64,000 nt of DNA from Geothrix sp. (GTDB taxonomy: Bacteria; Acidobacteriota; Holophagae; Holophagales; Holophagaceae): assembly GCF_020622065.1 (NCBI RefSeq), contig NZ_JAHRYQ010000001.1:1364001-1428000 (forward strand), in the 5' to 3' direction. The position numbers and the translations under genes are program-made. This document shows positions 17,683-26,888 of the stretch, piece by piece (position 1 is the stretch's first letter; each line of letters starts with the position of its first letter). Below the pieces are notes generated by a model that saw nothing but the letters and a program-made list of their open reading frames with translations, ran no database searches and was not told the DNA's origin.

Positions 17683-20191
17683 GCTCAGGACGGAGACCCC
17701 CGTTCAGCTCAGTGCTTCTGTGCGCGCGCTGGTCATCACCCGACTGCGTCTGGCCACGGGGATCATCTGGTTCCTCGGGTTCACCATCGGGCTGTTGTTC
17801 CTCTTCGCCTCGCTCCCGGACTTCCGGTTTTCCCTCCTGGGCGGAGCCGCGGCCCTGGGGCTGATGGCCCTGGCCATCGGGGGGTCCTATCTCCAGATCG
17901 AGCACCTCCGGCGGTCCCTTGCCGACGGGCCCCTCAGCCCCGAGCTCTACCGCCCGCTGACCCGGTTTCCCCAGACCTCGTCCCTGCTGTTCTTCTACCT
18001 CGCGGCCTGCATCAGCGTGGGCGCCTACCTGTGGGTGAAGCTCTACCTCGGGCAAAGTATCTGGGTCAGCTTCCTCATCATGGTGATGTTCGTGGTCATG
18101 GCCGCCCTGGCGGCCATCAGCCAGTATTTCCTCGCCAAGCAGAACCTGATGAAGGTCTATCAGCTGCTGGCGCGGGAGCCCGGGTTCAACGAGTCGCTGG
18201 CGCGGTTCTCCACCAGCCTGCGGGCCAAGTTCGGCTTCGGCATCATGGCGATGACCGGTGGGGTGGTCCTCCTGTCCATCCTGGTATCCGGCCTCACCCT
18301 CCAGTCATCCATCCGTACCAAAGTCACCAGTTACGCAAAAAACGAATTGATGAACCTGGCCGATTCCGTGGCTTTCGTCCAGGAGATGAACACCACCCCC
18401 GAGGACCTCCAGGCCTTCCTGGGAACGCTGAAACTGGGAGCGGGTGGAGGTGTGTCCCTGCGGCTGCCAGCCAGCCGGGGTGGGGCCGTGCTCGGTTCCC
18501 GCACCCGCATCGCGGGCGCCGGCGACATTCTGGTGGTCCAACCCCTGCCGGATGGATCGGAGCTGAGGGCGGTGATTCCCGAGGCCGAGTATGCCGACGC
18601 GGTCTGGAAGGCCCTGCGACCCAACCTTGCCATCCTCGTCCTGTCCTCCATCTTCTTGATCTACTTCATCCAGCTGATCCTGCGTGATGTCCAGCAGCCG
18701 CTGCTGCTGCTGAGCCGCAATGCCCGCCAGGTGGGCGAAGGCCACATTGACAGCCTGGAGGCGGTGTACAGCGACGATGAGGTGGCAGCCCTCAGCCAGG
18801 GTTTCGGCCGCATGGTCGGCAGCCTCCGGGGCATGGTGGTGCAGATCCGCTCGGCGAGCCGGGATCTGGCCAAGGCCTCCAGCGCGATCCGGGAATCCGC
18901 CGACGGGGTCCGGCAATCCAGCCACGGCCAGCGTGAGCTCATCGAGTCCTTCCATCAGGAGATCAACGAGCTGACGGACACCTCCATCAGCATCAGCGCC
19001 AGCTCGATGGAACTCAGCCTCGCCTCCGAAAGCACCAACGCCACCATCGTGGAGATGGCCGCCAGCGTACAGCAGATCAACCAGAGCATGGACGAACTGC
19101 TGATGGTGGTGGAGGGCATCACCTCGGCCATCCGCGACTTCGACAGCGCCATCAAGAATGTGGGCAAGAATGTGGACCACCTCGCGGGCCACGCCATCCA
19201 CACCAAGGAATTCGCCGAAAACCTGGAACAGAGCACCTCCGCCATCGACGACAGCGTGAAGATCGCCCAGCGCTACACCAAGAAGGTGATCCACAACGCC
19301 GCCCGCGGCATGGAGCTGGTGGGACGGAACCGGGAGAAGATCCAGGTCATCGAGCGGGTCGTCCAGGACTTCCACGGCACCACGCGGACCCTGCTCCAAC
19401 TCGGGGCCGACATCGCCAAGATCCTCGACTACATCGGGGACCACGCGCAGCAGACCAACCTGTTGGCGCTCAACGCGGCCATCATCGCCTCCCAGGGAGA
19501 CGCGGGCGGGGACGGGCAGGCCAAGGGCTTCTCGGTGGTGGCGGACGAGATCAAGCAGCTGGCCGAGCAGACGGGCCGCTCCACCCAGGAGATCCAGCAG
19601 ATCATCGGCACCCTCCAGGCCGAGATCCGGAAGGCCTACCAGCAGGTGGAGCTTGGCCTCGACGCCGTCCGGGACGGGGCTGAGTCCGTGGGGCAGAGCG
19701 AGGAGGCCCTGCAGGCCATCCTGGAGTCCATCAGCGAGACCGACAGCGTGGTGGAGAGCATCCTCAACGAGACCCTCCAGCAGGCGGGCCAGGCCTCGCT
19801 CATCCACGAGGCCAACCGCAACATCCACAACCAGGTGGAGACCATCCGCTCGGTCATCGCCGAACAGCAGCAGACCAGCAACTACATCCTCTCCCTGGCC
19901 ATGAATGTCCAGCAGGCCACCAGCGTGGTGCGCGACTCCACCAAGGAGCAGAGCACCGGCAGCGACGAGATCGCCCGGGCCACGGAGCAGGTCCGCGCCC
20001 TGGCCAGCAGCCTCCACGAGATCCTGGCGCGGCAGGAGGACCATGTCCTGTCGCTGAAGGAGACCATGAACCGCGTGCTGGGCAAGGCCGTGGAGAGCGA
20101 GCGCGCCATCGAGGCTTCCAGCGGAGCGGTGGAGCAGCTGGGTGTGCAGGTCCACATGCTCAACCGGGAAGTGAACATCTTCAAGTTATAG
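17645..20191 (+). CDS. Methyl-accepting chemotaxis-like receptor with a multi-span membrane sensor
   Basis: Receptor-type signalling protein of 848 residues. About four membrane spans fill the first 160 residues, a fifth lies near 198-220 (GIMAMTGGVVLLSILVSGL) and a sixth near 325-347. A periplasmic segment of about 100 residues separates the last two. A HAMP-like region follows, then a long coiled-coil signalling domain. The hairpin tip reads QQTNLLALNAAI, as in chemoreceptors. Next comes IASQGDAGGDGQAKGF, which departs from the usual EAARAGE-QGRGF and is about four residues longer; FSVVADEIKQLAEQTGRS is canonical. The ATG at 17645 overlaps rsmD by 38 bases; GTG 17720 is the alternative start, and neither has a strong ribosome site. 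It may signal to the nearby CheA/CheW or to the kinase that follows. Confidence 0.83.
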   Translation: MVRHDSISGPRPELRTETPVQLSASVRALVITRLRLATGIIWFLGFTIGLLFLFASLPDFRFSLLGGAAALGLMALAIGGSYLQIEHLRRSLADGPLSPELYRPLTRFPQTSSLLFFYLAACISVGAYLWVKLYLGQSIWVSFLIMVMFVVMAALAAISQYFLAKQNLMKVYQLLAREPGFNESLARFSTSLRAKFGFGIMAMTGGVVLLSILVSGLTLQSSIRTKVTSYAKNELMNLADSVAFVQEMNTTPEDLQAFLGTLKLGAGGGVSLRLPASRGGAVLGSRTRIAGAGDILVVQPLPDGSELRAVIPEAEYADAVWKALRPNLAILVLSSIFLIYFIQLILRDVQQPLLLLSRNARQVGEGHIDSLEAVYSDDEVAALSQGFGRMVGSLRGMVVQIRSASRDLAKASSAIRESADGVRQSSHGQRELIESFHQEINELTDTSISISASSMELSLASESTNATIVEMAASVQQINQSMDELLMVVEGITSAIRDFDSAIKNVGKNVDHLAGHAIHTKEFAENLEQSTSAIDDSVKIAQRYTKKVIHNAARGMELVGRNREKIQVIERVVQDFHGTTRTLLQLGADIAKILDYIGDHAQQTNLLALNAAIIASQGDAGGDGQAKGFSVVADEIKQLAEQTGRSTQEIQQIIGTLQAEIRKAYQQVELGLDAVRDGAESVGQSEEALQAILESISETDSVVESILNETLQQAGQASLIHEANRNIHNQVETIRSVIAEQQQTSNYILSLAMNVQQATSVVRDSTKEQSTGSDEIARATEQVRALASSLHEILARQEDHVLSLKETMNRVLGKAVESERAIEASSGAVEQLGVQVHMLNREVNIFKL

Positions 20192-20248
20192 CGGGGTGGA
20201 GCCAGGCTGCCGGGCTGCTAGGCTGGAGCCGATCCCGGACGCCCCTTC

Positions 20249-21919
20249 ATGTACCGTCTTTCCATCAAGACCAAGCTGAGCGCAGTCATCAGCACCCTGG
20301 TCCTCTCGTTCATCGCCTTCAACCTGCTGTACTACCCGCGCTGGGTGGAACGGCAGATCCGCACCCAGGCCGAACTGAGCGCCCGCCAGGTGGCCGAGAC
20401 CGCCAGCTATGCCTTGAGCCCGGCGGTGAGCACCGGCAACACCCGGGACATCGCCAGGGTGCTCCAGGGTGTCCAGAACATCCCCTCCTTCCGGTTCAGC
20501 GCCGTCTATGGGGCCGGGGGAGAGGCCCTGGACAGCACGCCCACGACGCCGGACTGGGTCATGGGGCAGATGCTCAAGGATGGCGTGTCCCAGACCTACA
20601 CCCACGGCGAGAGCAACATGCTGGTGGTCGTGGCGCCGGTCTTCTACGAGGAGCCGCGGGCCGACCAGGTCGGCAGCCTGGTCATCGGCTTCACCACCGA
20701 AGGGACCCAGCGCGCCGTGCGGGAGAATATCCGGGCCAGCCTCGCGGTGGGCCTGGTGACGCTGGTGGTGGGCATCGGCGTTGCCGTCTTCCTGTCGAAC
20801 CGCTACCTCCGCCCCGTGATCCAGCTGACGGACGCCGCCCAGAAGGTGGCCCAGGGTAATTTCGAGACCGTTTCGGTGAAGGTCTCCACCCGGGACGAAA
20901 TCCAGGACCTGAGCCAATCCTTCGAGGTGATGACCGACAAGCTCCGGGTCTCCCGGGACGAGATCGAGCGGCAGAACCGGCTGCTGGAATACCGGGTCCA
21001 GGAGCGCACGCGGCAGCTCATGGAGACCATCTGGGAGCTGGAGGAGATCCGGGCCAACCTCGAGCGCCTGGTCCAGGAACGCACGCGCGGCCTGGAGCAG
21101 AGCCAAGAGGAGCTCCGCGCCTGGGCCAGCACGCTGGAGGAGAAGGTCCAGGAGAAGACCCAGGAATTGCGGGAGCTGAACGACAGCCTGCTGACCAGCT
21201 ATCAGCGGCTGAAGGAAGTCGATCGGCTGAAGGACGAGTTCCTGGCGAACATGAGCCATGAGCTCCGAACCCCGCTGAATTCCATCATCGGATTCTCGGG
21301 GATGCTGATGCAGGATCCGGAGGGCCGCCTGAGCCGGGAAGGGAAGGAAGATCTCCAGATCATCTACCAGAACGGCCGGTCGCTTCTGGGGCTCATCGAT
21401 TCCATCCTCGACCTTTCAAAGATAGAGGCGGGCAAGATGGAGCTGGAACTGGAGGAGGTGGATCCCTTGCTGCTGCTGGACGAAGTGAAGGCCATGGCGG
21501 CGGGCCTCATCCAGGAGCGCCCCATCAGCCTCGTTTACCAGCGACCACAGGGCACCGCCTGCGTCATGGGCGACCGGAACCGCCTCCGGCAGGTCTTCAC
21601 GAACCTCGTGGGCAACGCCATCAAGTTCACGGAAGCCGGGTCGGTGCGCATTTCCGCGGTTCTCGGCGCCGGGTCGCTCCAGATCAGCATCGAGGATACG
21701 GGCATCGGCATGTCCGCCGCGGAACTGGAGCGTCTCTTCAAGCCCTTCCAGCAGGTGGATGGCAGCATCACGCGGCGCTTCGGCGGCACGGGCCTGGGGC
21801 TGGCCATCAGCCAGCGGTTCATGGGGCTCATGAACGGTCAGATCCGCGTGACCAGCCGCAAGGGTGAGGGCAGCACCTTCGTCGTGGAAATGCCGCTGTG
21901 CGGAGGGGCCTCCGCATGA
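20249..21919 (+). CDS. Membrane sensor histidine kinase (HAMP, HisKA, HATPase)
   Basis: Two-component kinase, 556 residues. Span 1 is at about residues 10-30 and span 2 at about 165-185, with a periplasmic sensor between them. A HAMP domain and a long coiled coil with a repeated EERVQE(R/K)TREL pattern follow (about 235-320). The HisKA domain has His337 in NMSHELRTPLNSIIGFSG. The ATP-binding domain is complete: N box FTNLVGNAIKFTE, DTGIGM and GGTGLGLAIS. No receiver is attached. The next gene overlaps by four bases (ATGA) and begins with a receiver domain, so it is the obvious partner. The ligand is unknown. Confidence 0.92.
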   Translation: MYRLSIKTKLSAVISTLVLSFIAFNLLYYPRWVERQIRTQAELSARQVAETASYALSPAVSTGNTRDIARVLQGVQNIPSFRFSAVYGAGGEALDSTPTTPDWVMGQMLKDGVSQTYTHGESNMLVVVAPVFYEEPRADQVGSLVIGFTTEGTQRAVRENIRASLAVGLVTLVVGIGVAVFLSNRYLRPVIQLTDAAQKVAQGNFETVSVKVSTRDEIQDLSQSFEVMTDKLRVSRDEIERQNRLLEYRVQERTRQLMETIWELEEIRANLERLVQERTRGLEQSQEELRAWASTLEEKVQEKTQELRELNDSLLTSYQRLKEVDRLKDEFLANMSHELRTPLNSIIGFSGMLMQDPEGRLSREGKEDLQIIYQNGRSLLGLIDSILDLSKIEAGKMELELEEVDPLLLLDEVKAMAAGLIQERPISLVYQRPQGTACVMGDRNRLRQVFTNLVGNAIKFTEAGSVRISAVLGAGSLQISIEDTGIGMSAAELERLFKPFQQVDGSITRRFGGTGLGLAISQRFMGLMNGQIRVTSRKGEGSTFVVEMPLCGGASA

Positions 21920-23733
21920 CCGCCCCGCCGCTCCAGATCCTCTGCATCGAGGACAACGCCATGAACTGGCGGCTGGTGCAGCGGTTGCTCTCCCAGGCCG
22001 GGTACGACATGCACTGGGCCGAGGACGGCCTCAAGGGCTTTGAGGCGGCCTCCCGGCTTAAGCCCGCCCTGATCCTGCTGGACATCAACCTGCCCGGGTT
22101 GTCGGGCTTCGAGGTCGCCACCAAGCTGCGGCAGAACGCCGATCTGAAGGACACGGTCATCGTCGCGCTCACGGCCAAGACCATGCGGAGCGACCGCGAG
22201 ACCGCGCTGGTGACGGGGTGCGACGGGTTCATCTCCAAGCCCATCGATCCCTTCCTCTTTGTGGGGCAGGTGGAGTCCTACCTCGGCGGCCAGCGGGATC
22301 GCCTGGAGCAGGGGCGGGAAGGCGAGGCCCTCCGGCAGTTCAGCCAGAAGGTCGTCGCGCATCTGGAGGCCCAGCTGCGGGAAGCCCAGGAGGGCAACCA
22401 GAAGCTCCTGGAGGCGCAGGGCGCCCTGGAGCAGCGCAGCAATCACCTGTCCAGGCTGCTGTCCCTCAGCAAGGAGATCATCCCCGTGCGGGACGCGGGC
22501 GAGATCCTGGCCCGGGTCCTGGGCCAGTTCCGCGAGGAGCTGCAGCTCGACCGCCTGAGCGCCTACCGGCTCCACCCGAGCGGCGCCTATTTCCAGGGGT
22601 TGGTCTGGGGGCCCACCGGGTTCCAGGAAACGGCGGTGCTGCCCCTGGATCACCCGCTCGCGGCCAAGGCCGAGGCCCTTGCTTCGGGAGGCGTCCTCAT
22701 CGATGCGGATCTCCGCCAGACCGCGGCCTGGGAACAGGGCATCGAGCTGCAATTGTGGAATCCCCGGGCCCAGGCCTTCCTGCTCCCCCTCCGCAGTCGT
22801 TCCGGAGAAGACCGCCTCTGGGGATTTCTCGCCGCGGATCGCGCTGACCACCCTTATCAACCCTTCGAAGCCGAGCTGGCCGCCCTGTATGCCGGTACGC
22901 TGCAGGTGAGCCTGGAGAACGCCGAGCTGATCGCCCATCTCGATGAGACCAGCCAGGCCCTGGGCACCAGTTACGAGGGCCTGGAGTCCGCCTACGAGGC
23001 CCTGAAGGAGGCCCAGCGGGCCCTGGGCGCCCAGGACCGGAAAGCCACCCTGGGAGGGCTCTTCCTGCAGATGGCCCAGCGCCTCCAGGTTCCGGTCCAG
23101 ACCCTGAAGACGGAGAGCCAGGCCCTGTCCCTTTCCATCGACCAGGAAGGGGCGCTGCCCCCTCTCGAAGCCCGGCAGGCCTGCCACCGGGCCATGGAAC
23201 AGATCCATCGGGCCACCGCACAGGTGGACAGCCTGGTCAGGGCCCTCCTCCGCCGAGCAGGTCAGGGGGAGGCCAGCGCCCCCGAATGGATCCATCTGCA
23301 CGACCTGTTGAACCAGGAGCTCGAGTTCCTCCAGGCTGACGGGACGCTCTCAGAAGGCCTTCCCCTGGAGCTCAACCTGCAGGCGCCCCGGGATCTCATC
23401 TATGGCGTCTACACAGATTTCTCGGAGATCCTGGGGCACCTTCTGGCGCATGCCCGCCAGGGCGAACCCGGTCGGATCCAGATCCGCTCCTGGGGAGGGA
23501 ACCGCCACTTCCGGCTGGAACTCGAGGACGAAGGCGGGGCCATCTCCCAGGAACGCATCGACCATGCCTTCGAGCCCTTCTCACAGCTACGACCCGCGGA
23601 ACCCGGCCCGGCCCGGCAACCGGGAACCGAGCTGCCCCATTGCGCGCAGCTGCTGAATGCCTATGGGGGCACCGCTCACTTGGCGGCCACCGAGCGGGGA
23701 ACCGTCGTGAGGATCAGCCTTCCGATGGAGTGA
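21916..23733 (+). CDS. Response regulator with GAF domain and degenerate kinase-like C-terminus
   Basis: 605 residues, start ATG 21916 in an ATGA overlap with the kinase gene and with GGAGGGG upstream. The receiver domain is at 1-125 with phospho-acceptor Asp56 (LILLDINLPGLSGFE), the acidic pair ED12-13, and Lys in ISKPID. Then come a coiled coil, a GAF domain at about 190-345, and a second coiled coil. The end resembles a HisKA/HATPase module, but I see no HE(L/F)RTP histidine. The place of the N box reads HLLAHARQ with no asparagine, and the G1 box is only hinted at (DEGGAISQERID). It is therefore likely a phosphorylated scaffold or an inactive kinase homologue rather than an enzyme. It has no DNA-binding domain. 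Confidence 0.82.
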   Translation: MTAPPLQILCIEDNAMNWRLVQRLLSQAGYDMHWAEDGLKGFEAASRLKPALILLDINLPGLSGFEVATKLRQNADLKDTVIVALTAKTMRSDRETALVTGCDGFISKPIDPFLFVGQVESYLGGQRDRLEQGREGEALRQFSQKVVAHLEAQLREAQEGNQKLLEAQGALEQRSNHLSRLLSLSKEIIPVRDAGEILARVLGQFREELQLDRLSAYRLHPSGAYFQGLVWGPTGFQETAVLPLDHPLAAKAEALASGGVLIDADLRQTAAWEQGIELQLWNPRAQAFLLPLRSRSGEDRLWGFLAADRADHPYQPFEAELAALYAGTLQVSLENAELIAHLDETSQALGTSYEGLESAYEALKEAQRALGAQDRKATLGGLFLQMAQRLQVPVQTLKTESQALSLSIDQEGALPPLEARQACHRAMEQIHRATAQVDSLVRALLRRAGQGEASAPEWIHLHDLLNQELEFLQADGTLSEGLPLELNLQAPRDLIYGVYTDFSEILGHLLAHARQGEPGRIQIRSWGGNRHFRLELEDEGGAISQERIDHAFEPFSQLRPAEPGPARQPGTELPHCAQLLNAYGGTAHLAATERGTVVRISLPME

Positions 23734-23738
23734 GGCCG

Positions 23739-24431
23739 CTAACGGGTGACGACCTTCTCGATGCGCTTCTCGAAGGCCGTACCCAGCACCAGCCGGTGGA
23801 CGAAGATGCCCGGCGTGTGGATCGCATCGGGATCCAGCGCGCCGACCTCGACGATCTCCTCCACCTCGGCGATGCAGACCTTCCCGCAGGTCGCCGCCAT
23901 GGGGTTGAAGTTCCGGGCGGTTTTGCGGAAGACCAGGTTGCCGAGGCGGTCGGCCTTCCAGGCCTTCACCAGGGCGAAGTCGGCGAAGATCCCGGATTCC
24001 AGGACGCACTCCCGGCCCCGGAACAGGCGGGTTTCCTTCCCCTCGGCCACCTTCGTGCCGGCACCGGTGGGGGTGAAGAAGGCCGGGATGCCTGCGCCGC
24101 CCGCCCGCATGCGCTCGGCCAGCGTTCCCTGGGGCACCAGCTCGACCTCCAGCTCGCCTTGGAGGAACTGCCGCTCGAACTCGGCGTTCTCGCCCACATA
24201 GCTGCTGACCATCTTCCGGATCTGCCGGTTCTTCAGGAGGAGGCCGAGCCCAAAGTCATCCACTCCGGCATTGTTGGAATAGCAGGTGAGATCCTTCACA
24301 CCGGTCCGGACCAGCGCGGCGATGAGGTGCTCGGGGATCCCGCAGAGGCCGAATCCGCCCACCGCGAGGTGGGCTCCGTCCGGGATGTCCTGCACGGCTT
24401 CCAGGGCACTGCTGACGCGCTTGTCGATCAT
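23739..24431 (-). CDS. 3-oxoacid (acetoacetate/succinyl type) CoA-transferase subunit A
   Basis: Alpha subunit of a CoA transferase that moves CoA between succinyl- or acetyl-CoA and 3-oxoacids; 230 residues, full family length. Signatures: [20 protein letters not shown] near the N-terminus, [37 protein letters not shown] and [21 protein letters not shown]. The glutamate that forms the CoA thioester is in the B subunit, which normally follows directly. Here the gene is alone, and its 3' end faces the regulator gene 5 bases away. The B subunit must be encoded elsewhere or be missing. Confidence 0.9.
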   Translation of the reverse strand: MIDKRVSSALEAVQDIPDGAHLAVGGFGLCGIPEHLIAALVRTGVKDLTCYSNNAGVDDFGLGLLLKNRQIRKMVSSYVGENAEFERQFLQGELEVELVPQGTLAERMRAGGAGIPAFFTPTGAGTKVAEGKETRLFRGRECVLESGIFADFALVKAWKADRLGNLVFRKTARNFNPMAATCGKVCIAEVEEIVEVGALDPDAIHTPGIFVHRLVLGTAFEKRIEKVVTR

Positions 24432-24515
24432 GACGGGGAACCTCGGAATGTCCCTTCAGTGTGCCATCTCTGGCATCCTGCTCCAGTTCCTGTTTGAACC
24501 GGAAGGGGGTCGATC

Positions 24516-25568
24516 ATGAGGAGGAGGTTCCTGGCCGTCCTGGGAGCGCTGAGCCTTGGCGCTCAGGCCCCGGCACCACCCCCGGAGGCCCTGCACGACG
24601 CCCGGGAGACCCATCTCCGGGGCGTGAAAAAGCTCACGGACACCGGCTCCAACGCCGAGGCCTACTGGTCGAACGACGGCCGGAAGATCATCTTCCAGAG
24701 CACCCGGGACGGCCACCCCTGCGACCAGCTCTACACCATGAACGCCGACGGCACCGACCAGAAGCGGGTCAGCTCGGGCAAGGGCAGGGTCACCTGCGGC
24801 TGGTTCCTGCCCGGGGATCGGAAGATCATCTACGCCAGCACCCACGGGGCCGGCCCGGAGTGCCCCGAGGGGCCGCCCTTCACGCCGGGCAAGTACCAGT
24901 GGCCCGTGTTCCAGGGCTATGACCTCTACATCGCCGGCGCCGACGGTCGCGATGCGAAGCCGTTCCTGCCCGCTCCCGGCTACGATGCCGAGGCCACCGC
25001 GGCGCCCAACGGCAAGTGGATCGTCTTCACGAGCGAGCGCGGCGGCGATGTGGACCTCTGGCGGGTGGACACCGATGGGAAGCATCTGCTGCGCCTGACC
25101 GACGGCGTGGGCTACGATGGCGGCGGCGTGTTCAGCCCGGATTCGAAGCTCATCGCCTGGCGCACCAATTACCCGAAGGGCGAAGCCGCCACGGTGAAGT
25201 ACCAGGAACTGCTCAAGCGCCACCTCGTCGAGCCCATGGAGATGGACATCTGGGTGATGAACGCCGACGGCAGCGCCAAGCGGCAGGTCACGAAACTGCC
25301 GGGGGCGGCCTTCGCGCCCATCTTCACGCCGGATGGCAAGGGCCTCGTCTTCGCCACCAACCACCATGACAACCAGGGCAAGGGGCGTGGGTTCGACCTC
25401 TTCTGCATCAACCTGGACGGGACGGGCCTGGAGCGCCTCACCTGGACCGGCGTGTTCAACTCCTTCCCCCACTTCAGTTCCGATGGCCGCAAGCTGCTCT
25501 GGGTGAGCGGCCGGGCCCCCCGGGGCCCGCGCCAGTTCGATGTGTGCGTGGCAGAGTGGCTCCCGTGA
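24516..25568 (+). CDS. Secreted PD40 (TolB-like) beta-propeller protein
   Basis: 350 residues with a signal peptide (MRRRFLAVLGALSLGAQA). At least five PD40 blades are visible, each with a (P/S)DG-x-K-h-h-(F/W) core: NDGRKIIFQSTRDG, NGKWIVFTSERGG, PDSKLIAWRTN, PDGKGLVFATN, SDGRKLLWVSG. It lacks the N-terminal TolB domain, so it is not TolB. Related proteins are annotated as DPP-IV N-terminal-like or biopolymer transporter Tol; the function is unknown. It overlaps the next gene by four bases. Confidence 0.82.
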   Translation: MRRRFLAVLGALSLGAQAPAPPPEALHDARETHLRGVKKLTDTGSNAEAYWSNDGRKIIFQSTRDGHPCDQLYTMNADGTDQKRVSSGKGRVTCGWFLPGDRKIIYASTHGAGPECPEGPPFTPGKYQWPVFQGYDLYIAGADGRDAKPFLPAPGYDAEATAAPNGKWIVFTSERGGDVDLWRVDTDGKHLLRLTDGVGYDGGGVFSPDSKLIAWRTNYPKGEAATVKYQELLKRHLVEPMEMDIWVMNADGSAKRQVTKLPGAAFAPIFTPDGKGLVFATNHHDNQGKGRGFDLFCINLDGTGLERLTWTGVFNSFPHFSSDGRKLLWVSGRAPRGPRQFDVCVAEWLP

Positions 25569-26122
25569 ACGCCAAACCCGCGATCTTTCTCGATCGGGAC
25601 GGCACCCTCAACGAGGAGGTCGATTACCTGTCCGACCCCGAGCAGCTGGTGATGATTCCCGGTGCCGCGGCCGCCGTGGCCCGGCTCAATGCCCGGGGAA
25701 TCCCTGTCGTGGTGGTGACCAACCAGAGCGGCATCGGCCGCGGCAGGTACGGATGGGATGATTTCGCCGCGGTCATGAGCCGGATGGGTACGCTGCTGGC
25801 CCAGGAGAACGGCCGCATCGATGCGGTCTACGCCTCGCCCCATCACGAGCAGGGGCAGGGGGCCTACGCCGTGGCGGACCATCCGGAGCGCAAACCCAAC
25901 CCGGGGATGCTGGTGAGGGCCGCCGAGGAGCTGGGCCTCGATCTGGCGCGCTCGTGGATGGTGGGCGACAAGGGCATCGATCTGGAGGCGGGCCGCCGGG
26001 CGGGTTGTCGCGTGGCGCTCGTCCGGACGGGCTATGGCGCCCAGGTGGATGGTTCTGCGGCGGATCTGGTGGCACCGGATCTTGCGGGAGCCGTGGACCG
26101 CATCTTGGCCCAATGGCCATGA
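25565..26122 (+). CDS. GmhB-like HAD phosphatase (heptose 1,7-bisphosphate phosphatase family)
   Basis: HAD-superfamily phosphatase, 185 residues, beginning at GTG 25565 in a GTGA overlap with the preceding stop. Catalytic Asp10 and Asp12 are in FLDRDGTLNEE. Motif II is VVVTNQSGIGRG, the substrate loop KPNPGM, and motif IV MVGDKGIDLEAG. In GmhB of E. coli a zinc ion is held by three cysteines and a histidine just before the KP motif. Here the segment reads SPHHEQGQGAYAVADHPERKP with no cysteine, so the zinc site is absent. That makes heptose bisphosphate the likely but unproven substrate. No other heptose genes are adjacent. Confidence 0.8.
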   Translation: MNAKPAIFLDRDGTLNEEVDYLSDPEQLVMIPGAAAAVARLNARGIPVVVVTNQSGIGRGRYGWDDFAAVMSRMGTLLAQENGRIDAVYASPHHEQGQGAYAVADHPERKPNPGMLVRAAEELGLDLARSWMVGDKGIDLEAGRRAGCRVALVRTGYGAQVDGSAADLVAPDLAGAVDRILAQWP

Positions 26123-26859
26123 TCCTGGTCGAGAAGACCGGCCTGGTGCCCGGCACGCTGATCCAGCGGTACAAGCGCTTCCTGGCAGATGTGCGACTGG
26201 ACGATGGCAGTCTCGTGACCGCTCACACCACCAACACGGGGTCTATGAAGACCTGCTGGGAGCCCGGTGATCGGGTGTTGCTGGAGCCGGCCGCCAATCC
26301 GGACCGCAAGCTGAAGTTCACCTGGTTGACGGTGGAACGCCCCGGGGGCTGGGTGGGCGTGGAGACGGGCATGCCCAACCGCGTGGTGGCCGCGGCCGCC
26401 CGGAAGGATGTCCTGCCTGGTCTGTCCGGTCTGCACGGCGTCCGCACGGAGGTTCGATACGGGGCCGAGAACAGTCGCATCGATGTGCTGGCCCTGGATG
26501 GCGAGGGGCGCCAGGTGTTCATCGAAGTGAAGAACACCACCCTGAAGGCGGGCGACTGGGCCCTGTTTCCCGACGCGGTGACGGAGCGCGGAACCAAGCA
26601 CCTGCGGGAGCTCCAGGCCATGGTGCGCGAAGGTCACCGGGCCGCCATCGCCCTGTTCGTGCACCGCACGGATGTGGATCGCTTCGATGCGGCGAGGGAG
26701 ATCGACCCGGTCTACGCCACGGAGCTGGACCGGGCCGCCGAAACCGGTGTGATGGTCCTCCCGCTGGCTGTGCGTCTTGTCACAAGGCGGGAGGCGGATG
26801 GTCTCTGGAGCCTTGGGTGGGAAGTGCCGGGCCTTCTGCCCTGGGTTCGGCGTGGCTAG
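26119..26859 (+). CDS. sfsA: SfsA family DNA/RNA nuclease
   Basis: Sugar fermentation stimulation protein family, about 246 residues. The start is uncertain between ATG 26119 (ATGA overlap with the previous gene, chosen) and ATG 26113. Typical elements: GTLIQRYKRFLADV, AHTTNTGSMKTCWEPGD, SRIDVLALDGEGRQVFIEVKN (endonuclease-like fold with acidic residues and lysine), FPDAVTERGTKHLREL, FVHRTDVDRF. The family was first linked to maltose metabolism; the fold suggests nucleic-acid cleavage. It is cotranscribed with the phosphatase and probably gcvT. Confidence 0.88.
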   Translation: MILVEKTGLVPGTLIQRYKRFLADVRLDDGSLVTAHTTNTGSMKTCWEPGDRVLLEPAANPDRKLKFTWLTVERPGGWVGVETGMPNRVVAAAARKDVLPGLSGLHGVRTEVRYGAENSRIDVLALDGEGRQVFIEVKNTTLKAGDWALFPDAVTERGTKHLRELQAMVREGHRAAIALFVHRTDVDRFDAAREIDPVYATELDRAAETGVMVLPLAVRLVTRREADGLWSLGWEVPGLLPWVRRG

Positions 26860-26888
26860 ACTGGGGTTTTCCTCCTCAGGAGTCCCGC

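Noticed and set aside
18305-20155. 616-codon frame antisense to the receptor gene
   Set aside because: Antisense shadow of coiled-coil codons; no signature.
26860-26888. Glycine riboswitch before gcvT
   Set aside because: Only 29 bases separate the genes, too few for the aptamer.
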